The notes under the pieces are model-generated. The model had not been told where the DNA came from. It did no database searches and worked only from the letters and a program-made list of their open reading frames with translations. From Cardiocondyla obscurior (Eukaryota; Arthropoda; Insecta; Hymenoptera; Formicidae), in assembly GCF_019399895.1 (NCBI RefSeq), contig NC_091872.1, positions 1,248,395 to 1,312,394 on the forward strand: a stretch of DNA of 64,000 nucleotides, read 5' to 3'. Positions 45,741 through 58,400 of this stretch are shown in pieces (position 1 is the first letter of the stretch; each line of letters begins with the position of its first letter). A program made the position numbers and the translations under genes.

Positions 45741-45994
45741 TTGTTCCCCCTAAATTTAACAAAGTTTTTTGGAAGTATCCATATGAGACGGTTTAACTTC
45801 CACAAAATTTCGTAGATTGAACGTAATTGATGAATCTTTCTAGAAGGACAGTCTAATAAAAAATATGAGCTTAAGGAGAGGCGAGCATTAGTCGATTGTT
45901 GCTTAAAGTATTATTAGTCTATGTATTAATTTATATGCCGTAGTTCTCATGAATTACTTATTGCTTACCAGACACTAATTTTTTGTTAGTAGGG

Positions 45995-46253
45995 AATAAA
46001 CACGGGTTCTAACCCAGGAGCGTTGAGGGAGGCGAGGGAACGGGGGAAAAAAACCACGATGAGAGGAACGCGGGGAGAGGTAGCCATAGGTGGAAAGAGA
46101 CTTGGGGGGGGCTATCTGTCATCATTCATTCATACCCCCCAAGTCTCTTCCCACCTATGGCTACCTCTCCCCGCGCTCCTCTCATCGTGGATTTTTTCCC
46201 CCGTCCCCTCGCTTCCCTCAACGCTCCTGGGTTAGAACCCATGTTTATTCCCA
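45995..46253. mobile_element. Fold-back element with long inverted arms
   Basis: The arms start GGGAATAAACACGGGTTC and pair over about 115 bp around a short AT-rich loop at about 46115-46130. The flanks share TTTTGTTA, a possible 8-base target duplication. Confidence 0.7.
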
Positions 46254-46499
46254 ACTTTTGTTACTAAATTCAACAAACTTTTTACATATTTTTAAATAAT
46301 CCATTAAGAGTTAAAATTAGAACACGTGACGTGACAATCCTTTTTTTTGTTGCTTTTAAGGATAAGATAGTGTTAACGCATTTCATATGTTAAAATTCTT
46401 TTAAAATTTGTAATAAATAATTATATTACGAAATTAAATAAATATTATATTTATGTATTATTAAATTTTTTAGATAAACATTATTGTTCAAAGATTTAA

Positions 46500-47150
46500 A
46501 TTTAATTAATTAGTCATGTTACCGCCGCGGGAGCAGCACTTCGTGGCCGATCGCCGGCGACGGATCGATATCGATCCGTCGTTTGATTATTGCCTCCGAT
46601 TCTCGAAGGCGTTGCCGGCTCGAGGCTTCATTGTTCGTTTAGCTGTGCCAAGCATCACCTCGTGAGCAACAACGTGCAGTGTGCTTCTCTCAGAATTCTT
46701 ACTCATCGTGCTACTCATTGTTCAACTCATCGCTTTGTCTCCAGTACAACTCATCCAGATCATCCTTGCCGTGTGCAACAGGCCAAGAATCATCAGGAAG
46801 ACATCATCCTGCAGCACGAGGCGTGTTGAATCTCGTGCTCAGTAGCTCATTAGATCTCGCAGCGTTAAGTCTCATAATTAATACAATTCTGATTTTAATT
46901 CAACTCAGTCCGGGCTCTCAAATTCATTCAGACAGACAGTTCTCAATTTACAGGAAAACTCACGCGTGAAAACTCATTGTTAAACTCAGTGCGGATCTCA
47001 TCTACCGGCCACGTACTCATCGCGTGTCTCCGCGTAACTCGTATAATCGAAGGACTTTCCATCCGCCTTTTCGCGTTAATTAAACCGACCACGACCGCGT
47101 TACCATCCTCGCGGCGTTAATCATCAATATCTAATTTTTGTAAGCACTCA
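46500..47150. other. GC-richer island without ORF
   Basis: Begins with a short perfect palindrome ACGGATCGATATCGATCCGT at 46560-46579. The remainder is repetitive ACTCATCG-type sequence. It may be a transposable-element end or an untranslated exon; nothing firmer is visible. Confidence 0.3.
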
Positions 47151-47868
47151 TTTTTTATACAATTATATTTTTTTTACATTTAATGATTTTGTGATTGTAG
47201 TTACAACTGTTTTCATTGCAAACGCTTCACTGTCAAAATAAATTTTCTGCAAAAATTTTTACTATAGATGCAAAGCTTTTCGTTGCGGTAAGTCATTAAA
47301 ATGCATTAAATATTAATTGTTCTTTATTTAACTATGTAAAAATAATGAAATTCTTAAAATTTGTAATAAATAAAGTACACATTGTGTTTATTAAAAATTT
47401 TTGTTTTTAGATAATGGGTAGCATTGTGATATATGCATTAATATTAATTCAATTCAAAAGCATGTCGCATTTTTGCGAAAAACATACATCAAACAATATT
47501 ACAAAAATAATTTAATAAAATAAAATATACTAAGCTGTTTAAGTTGACGTTCTCTTTAATGACAAATTAGATAAAATTGCTGCGTTCTGAAATTTACTTT
47601 CAGAACTGTCTAATCTGAATATTATTATTTGTAAGAAAGTCGTTTTTATGGTGATTAAACTTTTTTTGATAATCGAAAGTATTCATATTGGAATAATATT
47701 ATTCAAATTCATTAACTCAATCGACATTAATACGTTTTAAAGAAGAGAATAGGTGATTTTGTTATAATTTAACGTTATTATTGGTGAAGAAGTTAAGAAC
47801 TGTATTATATTGTTTGTTTAGGTAAAATATTTAATTTAATAAATTATAATTATTAATTATAATATATA
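47151..47868. other. AT-rich intergenic DNA
   Basis: No gene or repeat recognised. Confidence 0.4.
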
Positions 47869-48557
47869 TGTGGACGGTGACGGTGTCCAGCCGGCGCTAC
47901 AAGTCGTGCAGAGTTAGGGTCACAATTTAATAACAGAAAGGCAAACACTTGACAGTAAAATGTAACAATCTAAATATATTTAACAAAAATATATAAGAAA
48001 TAACAAACACTAAGAAATGAAATAAAAAGCAAAGTACAAATGATAATGAAAAGCGATCCTCTCATTTGAGGAAACAAGAGCGGCTCGTTATAGACCGCGT
48101 CGGACTTATCTGAATTCCGCAGGGGCGGAAAGATGCTATTCGGCAGCAAACGTAAAAGGGCTCGCAATTCGCAAGTGGCCTGGCCAGGCTTGGGTACGCA
48201 GTGTTAGCACGGATGCACTAGACGCACAAACTGGTACGTGGTAACGAGACTAGCAAGTGTCGTGGAAGACGACAGCTCAGCGATGCGCTCGCTATGAAAA
48301 TCGGAGGGACTCTGAGGACTCGACTAACGCAACGAGCCTACAGAGCCGTTCTAAAGAAAGTAGATCGGGAAAGTCGCAGGAGATTAGCCGTAATCAACCG
48401 GGGAAGCCCCGAGATATTAGTTGTTGTCGGGCGATGACCACGGAGTGACGAATGTTAGAAGAAAAACCGCGGGATTAATATTTGTTTCCTCTTCCGGACG
48501 GCCGGCAACGTATGCGGTAGCGTCATCCGGCTTGTGACGTCGGAGGGATCCGCCACA
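47869..48557. repeat. Probable solo LTR
   Basis: 689 bp starting TGTGGACGG and ending CCGCCACA, flanked on both sides by TATA. The TG/CA ends and 4-base duplication fit Gypsy or Pao LTRs. No internal retrotransposon region is attached. Confidence 0.55.
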
Positions 48558-49190
48558 TATATAACCTTTTTATCCTAAAATAAGCCTAACGTGTGTTAAT
48601 GTTTGTATAAAATTAAAATAATTTAAATAAATTAAATTGTTTAAAGTTTACTTAGAAATAGGTTTCTTTATTTTTATTACCTACATAAAGTAATCGGATG
48701 AGTTAAATCTGATATACTTCTCTTAAGTGATTTGAGATTATTTGCTCTTATATTTGATTAAACTTCATTTTTATTTATTGGAAGACAAGGTAAACGGATT
48801 CATTTCATTTATCAAAATTAATTACGATATTGATTTTATTGTGTTTTCTTTTTTAAAACAAGTTTTAAAATAACGAAACTTAAAACCAATCAATCTCTAT
48901 CACTTCGCTCTTTCACTTTAATTTTTTAAAATGTAATTTCATTATACTTACTCTCCGCTCATAATTGAAACTCTATTGCATTGCGATCACTACTTTTTCA
49001 TTCTGCTTTTTTCTCTTTCTTACTGCTCTTTCTCGCGACTAATTATCACAGCATTTTCTAAACCGCTTCAAATCGTCGTTTTTTCTCACTGCACATTATA
49101 AACGCACTTTATTTTACACAATAAAATTTAACTACATTCTTGCTTTATGTTAAATATAGCATTTATTAAAATTATATTTGTTGCTCAAGT
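48558..49190. other. AT-rich intergenic DNA
   Basis: No gene seen. Confidence 0.4.
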
Positions 49191-49199
49191 AGATTCCTT

Positions 49200-50001
49200 T
49201 AAATAATAATTAAGCATGCTATCGACGGAGCATTACATATTAATAGTTCCAGCGCCTCTCAATATAATAACCCCCCTCTCCCCCCCAGCGGTACTGGATC
49301 AGTTGCGATTAGACGATCAGTTAGTCTATCTTCAGCTTCCGAACAGATAACTGTATATGAGAATATCAATAAAGTTTTTTATATAAAGAAGATACGCAAC
49401 AGTGGTGTCAGAAGTGGGACAGGAGTAGAAATCGAGATGGCTCAGCAACAACAGGCAACTATTCCTTCAGAACTCTTGCAGGCAATGTCCTCGATGATAG
49501 CAAACTGGCTTCAATCGCTAACATAAGCAACGATGCTGAAGGCGCCAACAGAGGAACGCCAACAGTTCGCCGTTTACCCCCTTTTTTTATAATGGAATTC
49601 CGATCAGCGGAAGGCACATCGGCCGAAGACTATTTTAAACGTTTCTGCTGAAGCCTAGAATTAAGTAAAATCCCGGAAGAACTATTTGTCAACTACGCAC
49701 GAGTTCACACGGAAGCGGAACTCAACAACGCACTCATATTCCTCGTAAGTCTCCGCTCGCCGGAAGACATCTCTTTCGAGGAATTGTGCACCGTATTAAT
49801 CGCACATTTCGACCAAGCTAAAAATAAGTACGCGGAGAGTATCAAATTCTGTCTTCTGTCCTAACGAGACGAGGAAACTACTGCGGCTTTCGCTCTTCAC
49901 CTCCGTCAAGGAGCGGCGCATTGTGAATACGGGGATTTCCTCGACCAAATGCTGACTAAACAGCTTCTTCATGGTCTAAATTCGCAAGAAATGTGTGATA
50001 A
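49200..50001 (+). mobile_element. LTR-retrotransposon remnant: LTR end, primer site and gag
   Basis: An LTR-like stretch with AATAAAG at about 49365 ends GCAACA near 49400. It is followed by TGGTGTCAGAAGTGGGAC, a tRNA primer-site signature of Gypsy-type elements. A gag-like frame from ATG 49438 (MAQQQQ, then AEDYFKRFC, ELNNALIFLVSLRSP, LHLRQGAAHCEYGDFL) runs to about 49998 with three or more stops. Pol is absent. Confidence 0.6.
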
Positions 50002-50688
50002 AAAAAAGAATGTGCTACACGGGGTCAGCATGAAAACCCGAAATGGCACATCATACGGCGAAATTTACTTACTGCTTCTAACTTTGGAAAAGTTTGTAGC
50101 AGAAGAGAAACCACTTCGTGCAAAAATCTTGTTAAAGCAATTCTTTATCCTCCCCTATTAACGAATGCGGCTATTAAATTGGGTAAAGAAAAAGATATGA
50201 TTGCACGAAGGGAATTGCAAATAAAGTTGGGAATAGACATTCATGATTGCGGAATATTTATTGATGAAAATATTTCGTATCTTGCCGCTACGCCTGACGA
50301 AATTATTGGAAATGAAACTATAGTTGAAATTAAATGTCCATATGCGGCACGGCAAATGTTTATCTCCGATGCAATTTTAAATAAAGTGTCAAATCTAGAT
50401 AAAGTATTTGAAAAAAATAATAATGAGATAAATAAAAGACACGCGTACTATTTCCAAGTACAGGAACAGCTTCACATAACGCAAAGAAACTGTTGTATCT
50501 TTGCTGTGTGGACACCCTTGGGATTGAAGTACGTGTTTGACGAGCGTGATGACATTTTTTGGGAAACTAAAATGTTACTACTGCTGACAAGACTTTATGA
50601 AGACTGCTTGGTTCCCGAAATAATAGATAGTTTAAAGTTGTATAATTATATTTTTACAGAACAAATTAATTTTTTTTTTAATAAATAA
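50002..50688 (+). CDS. YqaJ-type (lambda exonuclease family) nuclease ORF
   Basis: 228 codons open, no ATG at the start, so 5'-truncated. N-terminal LLTASNFGKVC and LVKAILYPP precede GKEKDMIARREL. The PD-(D/E)xK core is ATPDEIIGNE followed by VEIKCPY (D, E, K present), and YYFQVQEQLHI gives the conserved Gln. This is a viral recombinase-type exonuclease often found in insect mobile elements. It abuts the gag remnant, so the two were joined by a rearrangement or nested insertion. Confidence 0.8.
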   Translation, partial: KKECATRGQHENPKWHIIRRNLLTASNFGKVCSRRETTSCKNLVKAILYPPLLTNAAIKLGKEKDMIARRELQIKLGIDIHDCGIFIDENISYLAATPDEIIGNETIVEIKCPYAARQMFISDAILNKVSNLDKVFEKNNNEINKRHAYYFQVQEQLHITQRNCCIFAVWTPLGLKYVFDERDDIFWETKMLLLLTRLYEDCLVPEIIDSLKLYNYIFTEQINFFFNK

Positions 50689-50763
50689 TGCCAATAATAA
50701 AAATTATTAATAAGTAAAATATTTTTTAAATGTATTAAAATTAATTAACCAAAGAAAAAAAAG

Positions 50764-50857
50764 TAACTCGACGGGATTCGAACGTATGATCTTTATTTAT
50801 ATCATGAGTTCAACGCGCTCATCGCAAGACCAACCGATCACTGCTTATTGACGAGTT
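50764..50857 (-). tRNA. tRNA-like sequence (probable pseudo-tRNA or SINE head)
   Basis: On the minus strand GTTCGAATCCC (B box) follows GGTTGGTCTTGCGATGAGCGCG (A-box-like) and ACTCATGAT, a CAT anticodon-like loop. AACTCG pairs with CGAGTT at the ends, and a T run follows. The T stem is imperfect and there are extra bases, so a working tRNA is unlikely. Confidence 0.4.
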
Positions 50858-52181
50858 AAGTTTAGAGTAGATAACGTGCTCTCTTATTTTGTAGTAAATT
50901 TCTCAAAAACTAATTGCTATCTACGGCTAATCTTAGACGCGTTATCTTATATTTTCCTTACCCGCTATCACACGAAACTCGGTTGGCAGTTGACAATGTC
51001 TCCTTGTTAGTGACGCGTCTGTAAATGATCGTATCGATAGTTCGAGGGATCCGTTGGAGGGCAAGGAAAAAGAAAGATCTTGATCTGATCTTTTTAGATA
51101 AGTTGTAATTCGCACAATTTACACAAAAAAATAGAAATAAACGAAAATGTATTTCCAGCAGCGTAACAGAGTTCATTTGGCACCGCAACGAGCAGTATTA
51201 AAGCAGTATTACATATTTTTTGATAAATTGTCAAGAAATGGATACCTATTTCTGTTGCGACGTTACTGCTTTCTGGCCGCGAGAGGCCAGAAAGAGTTTT
51301 CAAGCGCTAGCTCTCGGCTAAAGCGAAATATTGGAGGAATAAGAAAAAGAAAGTTGCATCCATCCTTCTCTATCTTTCCTCTCTTGCGGTGCGTCCACGC
51401 GAGCGGTGCAATCGTGTGAGTACGTATACAAACATATACCCACACGACGCAGCAGTATTCTATTTCTTAACGTGGTATCCTTGACACCGGAATTTTACAT
51501 TGTCGCCGCGTGAGGCCCCCAATATCAATTCGGAGTTTGGCCGTCACCCTACTTGACCCTTAAATTAAAACATTTTACAAAAACAAATCAATGTAAATAA
51601 AATAAAAAATTTTCAAAATTGTAAAAATTAATATTTGTTGATGTATAAATAACAAAATCATAAAAAGATAGAAAATAAAAATTATTATAATACCTTACAC
51701 GTATGTTTTTCTATGAATTGATTTGCAACTGTATAGTTTTGATACTATACATTGACTTTGATTGATTCGCCATTTAAAATTTAAACAGTAATTGAAATTT
51801 ACACACAAACCACGTATAGCCTATTTAATTACAAACAAATTAAAAAAAAAATTTTTTTATTGATTAAGAATTGGAGCGTCTACAGAATTTTGTCCACAAA
51901 AGGTGCTTTCCGTCCCACTGTGCGGTGGTAGCATAATTAACTGTTATGCAATCTTCTAACACTTTACATTATCTATAAATAAAAAGAAACCCTATAACAT
52001 AACGAATTTTTACATCACAAAATTATTCGGACACTTTAAAAATTATTTCATAAAACTAAAGAAATAAATTATTAAATAAACTAAACTAACCTTAATATTT
52101 GGTAAAAAATCCTTTATGTTTGATAACATGTTGTAACCATGTTGGTACAGAAAAAAATAATTTTTTTTAATAATTAACGTT
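50858..52181. other. Intergenic DNA
   Basis: Short ORFs only; none shows a domain. Mostly AT-rich after 51540. Confidence 0.4.
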
Positions 52182-52183
52182 AA

Positions 52184-52390
52184 TATTTTACCACTCTTTT
52201 TTTAAACGTTTCTTGAGTTCTTCTTTGGATATTATATAAGTTGTATGAGTTCTGCCACGTAATTCGTCCCAAACATGTTCAATGGGGTTGAGATCTGGGA
52301 GTTGCGAAGGTGGATGCAGGACGATTTTGCAATTATAAAGTAAATATTCTTGTACAATCCGTGCTTTATACTTCGAATTATCAATAACGA
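52184..52390 (-). pseudogene. Tc1-type transposase, C-terminal fragment
   Basis: Reads LHPPSQLPDLNPIEHVWDEL, with the third catalytic residue (E) in the PIEHVW context typical of DD34E Tc1 transposases, and ends LKKRLKKEW-stop. Only this end remains. Confidence 0.8.
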
Positions 52391-52514
52391 ATCATACTAT
52401 CTTAATATAATTTAAAATTATCCGCAATCCCCATATTAGTAGCACTTTTTTTTTAATTCTCTTATAAAATGTTTCTATATTTATTCTTATCTAAAATGCC
52501 ATCGATAAAAACTA

Positions 52515-52880
52515 ATTTATCGACACCGAAGGTGGAAATGCAACCCTCCATAACGGAACCGCTTCCCATTATATGACAGATAAATCGTTTCGTTAACAAA
52601 ATCTCTTAAAAAATTATCAGCGGATTTTGGTTTTTCGGAGCCGTGATATAAAGCAACTAAAAACACTTGTCTTAAAAAAATTTTAATTAATTTTACAAAG
52701 CATAAAATAGACCAAAATGAGCTATTAGAACTTTTGCTCAAGGGTAAACCGTCAATATTAATAGCTAATAAAAATTCTTTATTTTGTTGTAAGTTAATTT
52801 TATAATTTTTGCAAAATAAATTTAATGTTTTTTCTATACCAAAATAAAAGTATTTTCCACTACCTAAAGGTGTTACGATT
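52515..52880 (-). pseudogene. Fragment of an insect transposon ORF
   Basis: Frame reads LAINIDGLPLSKSSNSSFW, then LVALYHGSEKPKSADNFLRDF. From memory this belongs to a widespread but unnamed transposase-like family. The part 52515-52741 recurs inverted at 53275-53490. Confidence 0.5.
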
Positions 52881-53136
52881 ACTTTACTGGGTGTTTGAAC
52901 AACTGTTCTTGGATCTTTTGGTATATCATTACATCCCGGTATTTCTCGTACCTCAAAATTAGATCCCCCAAAAAAAACATAAAATGTTTACTGTAATATT
53001 GAATACTCTCTATCAAAGTTATGAGATTAAATAATTGCGCCAAGAACCTAAAGAATCTAGAAAATTTTAAACAATACAAACCAAGTAAAACCGTACAAAA
53101 ATAGACCTAGGTTTGTCCCGATGATATAACGTGGTA

Positions 53137-53276
53137 ATGTAAAGAAAGAAAAAACAAAAAATCTTGACGCAGCGAAACCAAATCTTTAAAATCTCAAATT
53201 ATAATTTTGTTTTTTGCGTTATGCTACGCATCAGATTTGATTTCGCAGCGCCAAGATTTTTTGTTTTTTCTTTCTT
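53137..53276. mobile_element. Small MITE with 40-bp inverted ends
   Basis: AGAAAGAAAAAACAAAAAAT at 53138 faces its inverse ending at about 53276; the arms continue CTTGACGC / GCGCCAAG. It lies between the two arms of the 52515/53275 inverted repeat. Confidence 0.6.
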
Positions 53277-53490
53277 AGCTCATTTTGGTCTATTTTATGC
53301 TTTGTAAAATTAATTAAAATTTTTTAAGACAAGTGTTTTTAGTTGCTTTATATCACGGCTCCGAAAAACCAAAATCCGCTGATAATTTTTTAAGAGATTT
53401 TGTTAACGAAACGATTTATCTGTCATATAATGGGAAGCAGTTCCGTTATGGAGGGTTGCATTTCCACCTTCGGTGTCGATAAATTAGTTT
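53275..53490 (+). repeat. Inverted partner of the transposon fragment at 52515
   Basis: About 216 bp, nearly identical in reverse to 52515-52741. The arms are separated by about 530 bp. Confidence 0.8.
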
Positions 53491-53571
53491 TTAATTTAAA
53501 AAAAAGTAATTTTAATTGTTAAACAAATTTTTTTGCAAAGATCGATATCTATACAGTCGATAAATTAAGTA

Positions 53572-53995
53572 CCATTTAGCGGTGCGAAAATAATAACACA
53601 TCACACACCTCCCTTATTGAAATGACATAATATTTTAGGTTAATATATATGTCATTATCAAGAGGCACGGTAGTGCCTCGCGCCAAGTATAGGCGCAGCG
53701 AGGTACTACCCGTGCCTCTTATACGCGAAACGAAGTTATTAATTTGATACATTATCGGATCTCAACAACGGCTGAACCGATCGCTTTCTATGTAGAATCA
53801 TTATGTAGATCAGGGTCGATTTATATAAAAAAACTGCTTTTCTTTTTTTGCTACGTTGCCTACAAACAAAGATATCGCGATGTAAAAATTGCCTGTAAAG
53901 AGTAAAAACATTAATATATTATTATTTTCTCGTCATCGTCATCGTCGGCCCAAATTTTGTCCAACTTGTTTTTCGCACCGCTAGATGGTGCGGAT
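53572..53995. mobile_element. MITE with an internal GC-rich hairpin
   Basis: Ends are CCATTTAGCGGTGCGAAAA and its inverse TTTTTCGCACCGCTAGATGG. Inside, 53656-53720 forms a strong hairpin: AAGAGGCACGG...CCTCGCGCC pairs with GCGC...CGAGG...CCGTGCCTCTT. Confidence 0.6.
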
Positions 53996-54262
53996 TACAT
54001 TATCAACTGAATATTGACACTGTTATCGACACTATTTATTGACATGACATGTCAAGACATGTGATGTGACTAATGATGATCGCGTATGTATTTTGCGTGT
54101 TAATTAAAAAATAAGGTATGTAGTTCTTTAAAATCAGTTATCAAGACATGTGTAGCTAATAATTAATATAATCGTCATTAATATAAAGGTTATATAGGTT
54201 AAGAAATACATATGCAATATAAAATATAAGAAATATTAATTTTTATTCATAATTTTACATTT

Positions 54263-54894
54263 TCAATTATATATATAAATAGGTCGAACATCTCCACACA
54301 AATTTCCCCGGCCACCACGCCAATTTCCCCGGCCGCCACGCCAATTTCCCCGACCGCCACGCCAATTTCCACGGCCGCCACGATTTCCGCGACCGCCACG
54401 ATTTCCGTAACCGCCACGCAAATTTCTTCTTTTCTGAACTTGATGGCCTGCTCGCTGACCTCGTTTTGCTGAAAAAAATGTAAGTAATAATATAATTATT
54501 TAATTTAAGATACACAATTAGATATTAGATAATAAAAAAATATATATAAAATATAAAAACTTACGTTTTAATTTTATTACCAGCTCTTCTAGCTGCTTTA
54601 CTTTTTTCTTTAAAATGTCCACTTCTGCATTATCCACCTCGGCAACATTTTCTTTTGCAGCTTTCTCGTGAAGTTGCACGTCATCATTCGCAGCTTCTTT
54701 ACGGAGAAGCTGCATGGCATCTTGTTCGTTTCTTTTTTCTGTACTTTTCTGCTGCTCATCCATATTAAATGCATCATCTTCCATGTGTAGAATCATGCTG
54801 AAAAGATATACAATAATAATTAAAATATTACAAGAGAAATAAACTAAAAAGAAACAAATTAATTTTACCTATCGACTATGCTGTTCTGCGACAT
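54263..54894 (-). CDS. RGG-box protein with coiled coil, three exons
   Basis: Exons 54894-54869, 54797-54565 and 54468-54263, GT/AG introns, frame kept, 154 residues. The start is MSQNSIVDSMILHMEDD. The middle is a charged helix with a heptad-like stretch (ILKKKVKQLEELVIKL). The end has six or more RGG/GRGNWRGG repeats, usual in RNA-binding, arginine-methylated proteins. Likely a host gene for an RNA-associated factor; no ortholog named. It is divergent from the TMEM245-like exons to the right. Repeat number is variable in such tracts. Confidence 0.65.
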
Positions 54895-55140
54895 TTTGCT
54901 ATTTGCAACTTGTTTATTATAGTTGTCAAGGAAAAGCCGTTACTAAGGAAAAGACCGCCAAAAGATCGCGCATGCTCTGTAACCATAGGTGTGTGCGAAA
55001 TCGGGTAAACTTAACGCATCTATGTTGCATATAATCCATGGTCGTTTTATTTATTTATTTATTTTATACATCGAGAAGAAATGTGTTATTTAAGGAAAAA
55101 TCAACTTTACTCAGATTAAAAAAAATTGCAGTTGGAGAAG

Positions 55141-55195
<55 letters not shown>
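55141..55195. repeat. TA dinucleotide microsatellite
   Basis: About 27 TA units with no interruption. Confidence 0.95.
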
Positions 55196-55197
<2 letters not shown>

Positions 55198-55406
55198 CGT
55201 GTTAATACATAAATTTTGTCCCCTAATAAATAATAAATATTTCAATAATATATATTTTATCGAATATGTAAAAAATTATTAACATGCCGAATATGCCAAT
55301 AGCATCACGTTAATTAAAAATTCAGTTTCTCTATTTGCAATTTTAAACGCTATATATATATTGTTTCTACATAAATAACCTGATTTAATTGTATTTTATT
55401 TTGCAG

Positions 55407-58400
55407 GTTCTGCAAATACTGTGTGCAATAGGATTTATTTATAAAGTGATACTTATTATGGATAGTCAAGAGATAATTGGCTTGATTGTTTGCACCACTT
55501 GCACATCTATTTTTATCACAATACAGGTATGTAACAGACACGCATTTATAAATGTTATACAAATGCATGACAGGCGATTCTACTGTTAACTTATCTATTA
55601 TTTTTAGATTTACGCAGAAGGTTTTCATCTTGTTCGAGTAACTGGTGAGATATTGAATTCCACTTTAATGAACAATCCTGACATTGATTGGGTTCCAGAA
55701 AAGTGGGAAGAATCCGTTAACAGTATTTTAGACAATGCCTATACCTATGGACAAAGTGCTATATCAGATGCAGTAAGATTTATTTTGTTGTCAGGGATTT
55801 GGGTTATAGAGTACGCTTTGGACACTGGTTTTACTATGAAACTTTGTATTTAACGTTAACTGATATTTTAGGAAAAATGTGATGCTTGTACATTTACACA
55901 AGAGTAAGTCTTTTAGGCACCGTGTAGCGAACAATGAAGAAGAACCGAAAGTATATAAGCACAAGAACGGAAAATAAAAATAAACTACACTAGTGGCGCT
56001 ATAAGCGTGCTTTCTTAGTAACTAATCTAGGGATCTTTTCGATATTTTTTTTAGATTTCTCACACTCCCTCTATCGATAAGATCTCTATTAACAAATATT
56101 AGAACTCAAATTTAACATCTGTATACATTTTTCGTGCTTGCATTTAGTTAATGACTTGGTGAGTATGTCGGCAAGCATCGAATCAGTTTGTAGATAATGA
56201 ATTACAATTTCCTTCTTATCAACTAACTCGCGTGTAAAATGAAAATTTATGTCGATATGCTTACTTTGCTTATGAAATACAGCGTTTTTTGATAACTCAA
56301 TTGCACTTTGATTATCGCAGAATACATTAATCGGAGATGTTACATATTTTTCGAAACCCATATGAATTAACAGTCGTTTAAGATAAACTACCTCACGTGA
56401 AACTTCTGACAACGCCGCGTACTCTGCTTCCATGGTTGATAAAGCCACCGACGCTTGTTTTCTTGATTTCCAACTAATTGGGCCCATAGCTAACATTAAG
56501 ACATTTCCTGAACACGACTTGCGATCGTCGATGTCTCCTGCTCAATCTGAATCAGAGTATGCCTTTAGATGTTCTTCATCTTTAGTGTATTAGATTCCAT
56601 AGTGGGACGTTGCTTTTAAATATCGTAGTACTCGTTTTGCGATGAGCCAGTGATCTCTTCCTGGATCTGTACAGAATCGACTTAACGTAGCAGCTGCGAA
56701 TGATATATCCGGGCGTGTAGCATTTGCTAAGTATATTAGCCCTCCAATTAGCTCCCTATAAGGTCGATTTTTCATTTCTTGTCTTTCCTCCTCTGTTGAT
56801 GGACTTGCTTCCTTAGTAATCTTCAAATTCGGTTCGATTGGTGTGGATGCCTCTTTAGCCTGCTTCATATCGAATTTTTCGATTAAATCTTCAATATATT
56901 TCTTCTGCGAAAGGTATATTCTTCCGGTTGTACCTTCGCGTTGCACACTTATTCCAAGAACGTTATTTATTTGACCAAGATCCACCATCTTGAACATAGC
57001 TTTCATCTTTGATTTGACTCCTTTTAGTTTATCCATCCTTTTTGAAGCTAAAATTAAGTCGTCTACATAAATAATAATAATAACTCGTTTTTCATTTTCG
57101 CCAATTACATAGACGCACGGATCTGCCTGTGTACGCTTACCGCCAATTTTTGTAATGTAATTGTCTAGTTTTTTATACCATTCTCGACCTGACTGTTTTA
57201 GTCCATATAATGGTTTGAGCAACTTACAAACTTTTTCTTCATGCCCATGTTTAACAAACATCTCGGGCTGTTCCATGTATATTTCATCGTTCAGTTCTCC
57301 TTGCACATACGCAGAGATCACATCCATTTGATGCACATACATCTCTTCATTCACAGAAGCGGCGAGTAGTGTGCGAATTGTTTCATATCTCGCTACAGGA
57401 GCGAAGACTTCTTCATAGTCAACTCCCCATTCCTGGGTGTTTCCTCTAGCCACTAATCGCGCTTTGTACTTCTTGATCTCGCTATCTTGAACAACTTTGG
57501 TTTTAAATACCCATCGATTGGTCAGTATCTTCTTATCGGCTGGTCTTGGTACAAGGGTCCATGTTTTATTTTCTTGCAAGGTATTATACTTTTTCTTCAT
57601 TGCTGCTAGTCATGCCTCTTTGTCATCCCTCTCTAACATTCGTGAAATGGATTTTGGATCTGAATGCCAAACGTTATTGCATTGATAAACCTTTCGTGGT
57701 CTTCCCGGTCTACCTGTTTTAATAATCTTGGGACGACCTGGTCCTCGACGTAGCTCATTTTCTTCTGATTCCGCTGTTTGAAAATCTGATTCATCCTCCA
57801 AATTTTCTTCGTTACTTTCTTCAGAATCTTCTCTAACTTTATTCTCAACATCTTCATTATGCACTTCCTCGTCAGACATTTCAATAAAAATATTGGGCGT
57901 AGTAAATACTTTTCCTGTCGAGGATTCTGGTGGGGAGGATTCGATTCTTTCAAAAAATTTTACATCTCGTGCTTTGATGACGGTCTTTGTTCCCGGCTTC
58001 CACAATCGATACGCCTTTGACTCTTCGGAATAACCCACAAGCAAATATTCATTGCCTTTTGGTTGGAACTTTTTTCCTCTTTGATTCTTGTTTAATGCAA
58101 TGGTTTTACTTCCAATTATTCTAAAGAAACCTACGTACGGCTTTCGTTGTGTCCATGCTTCAAACGGGGTAGTACTATCAAGACACTTTGTTGCACATCT
58201 ATTTCTCAAGTACGCCGCTGTGTTTACTGCTTCGGCCCATAAAGAATTTGGTAGACCTGCTTGCAGCATTATGCATCTGGCCATCTCTACTAGCGTGCGG
58301 TTGGCTCGTTCCGCCACACCATTTTGCTGAGGCGTGTACTCGACGCTCAGTTGGTGCCGCACTCCTTCTTCTTTGAGGAAATTGGTGAAATTGTTGGACA

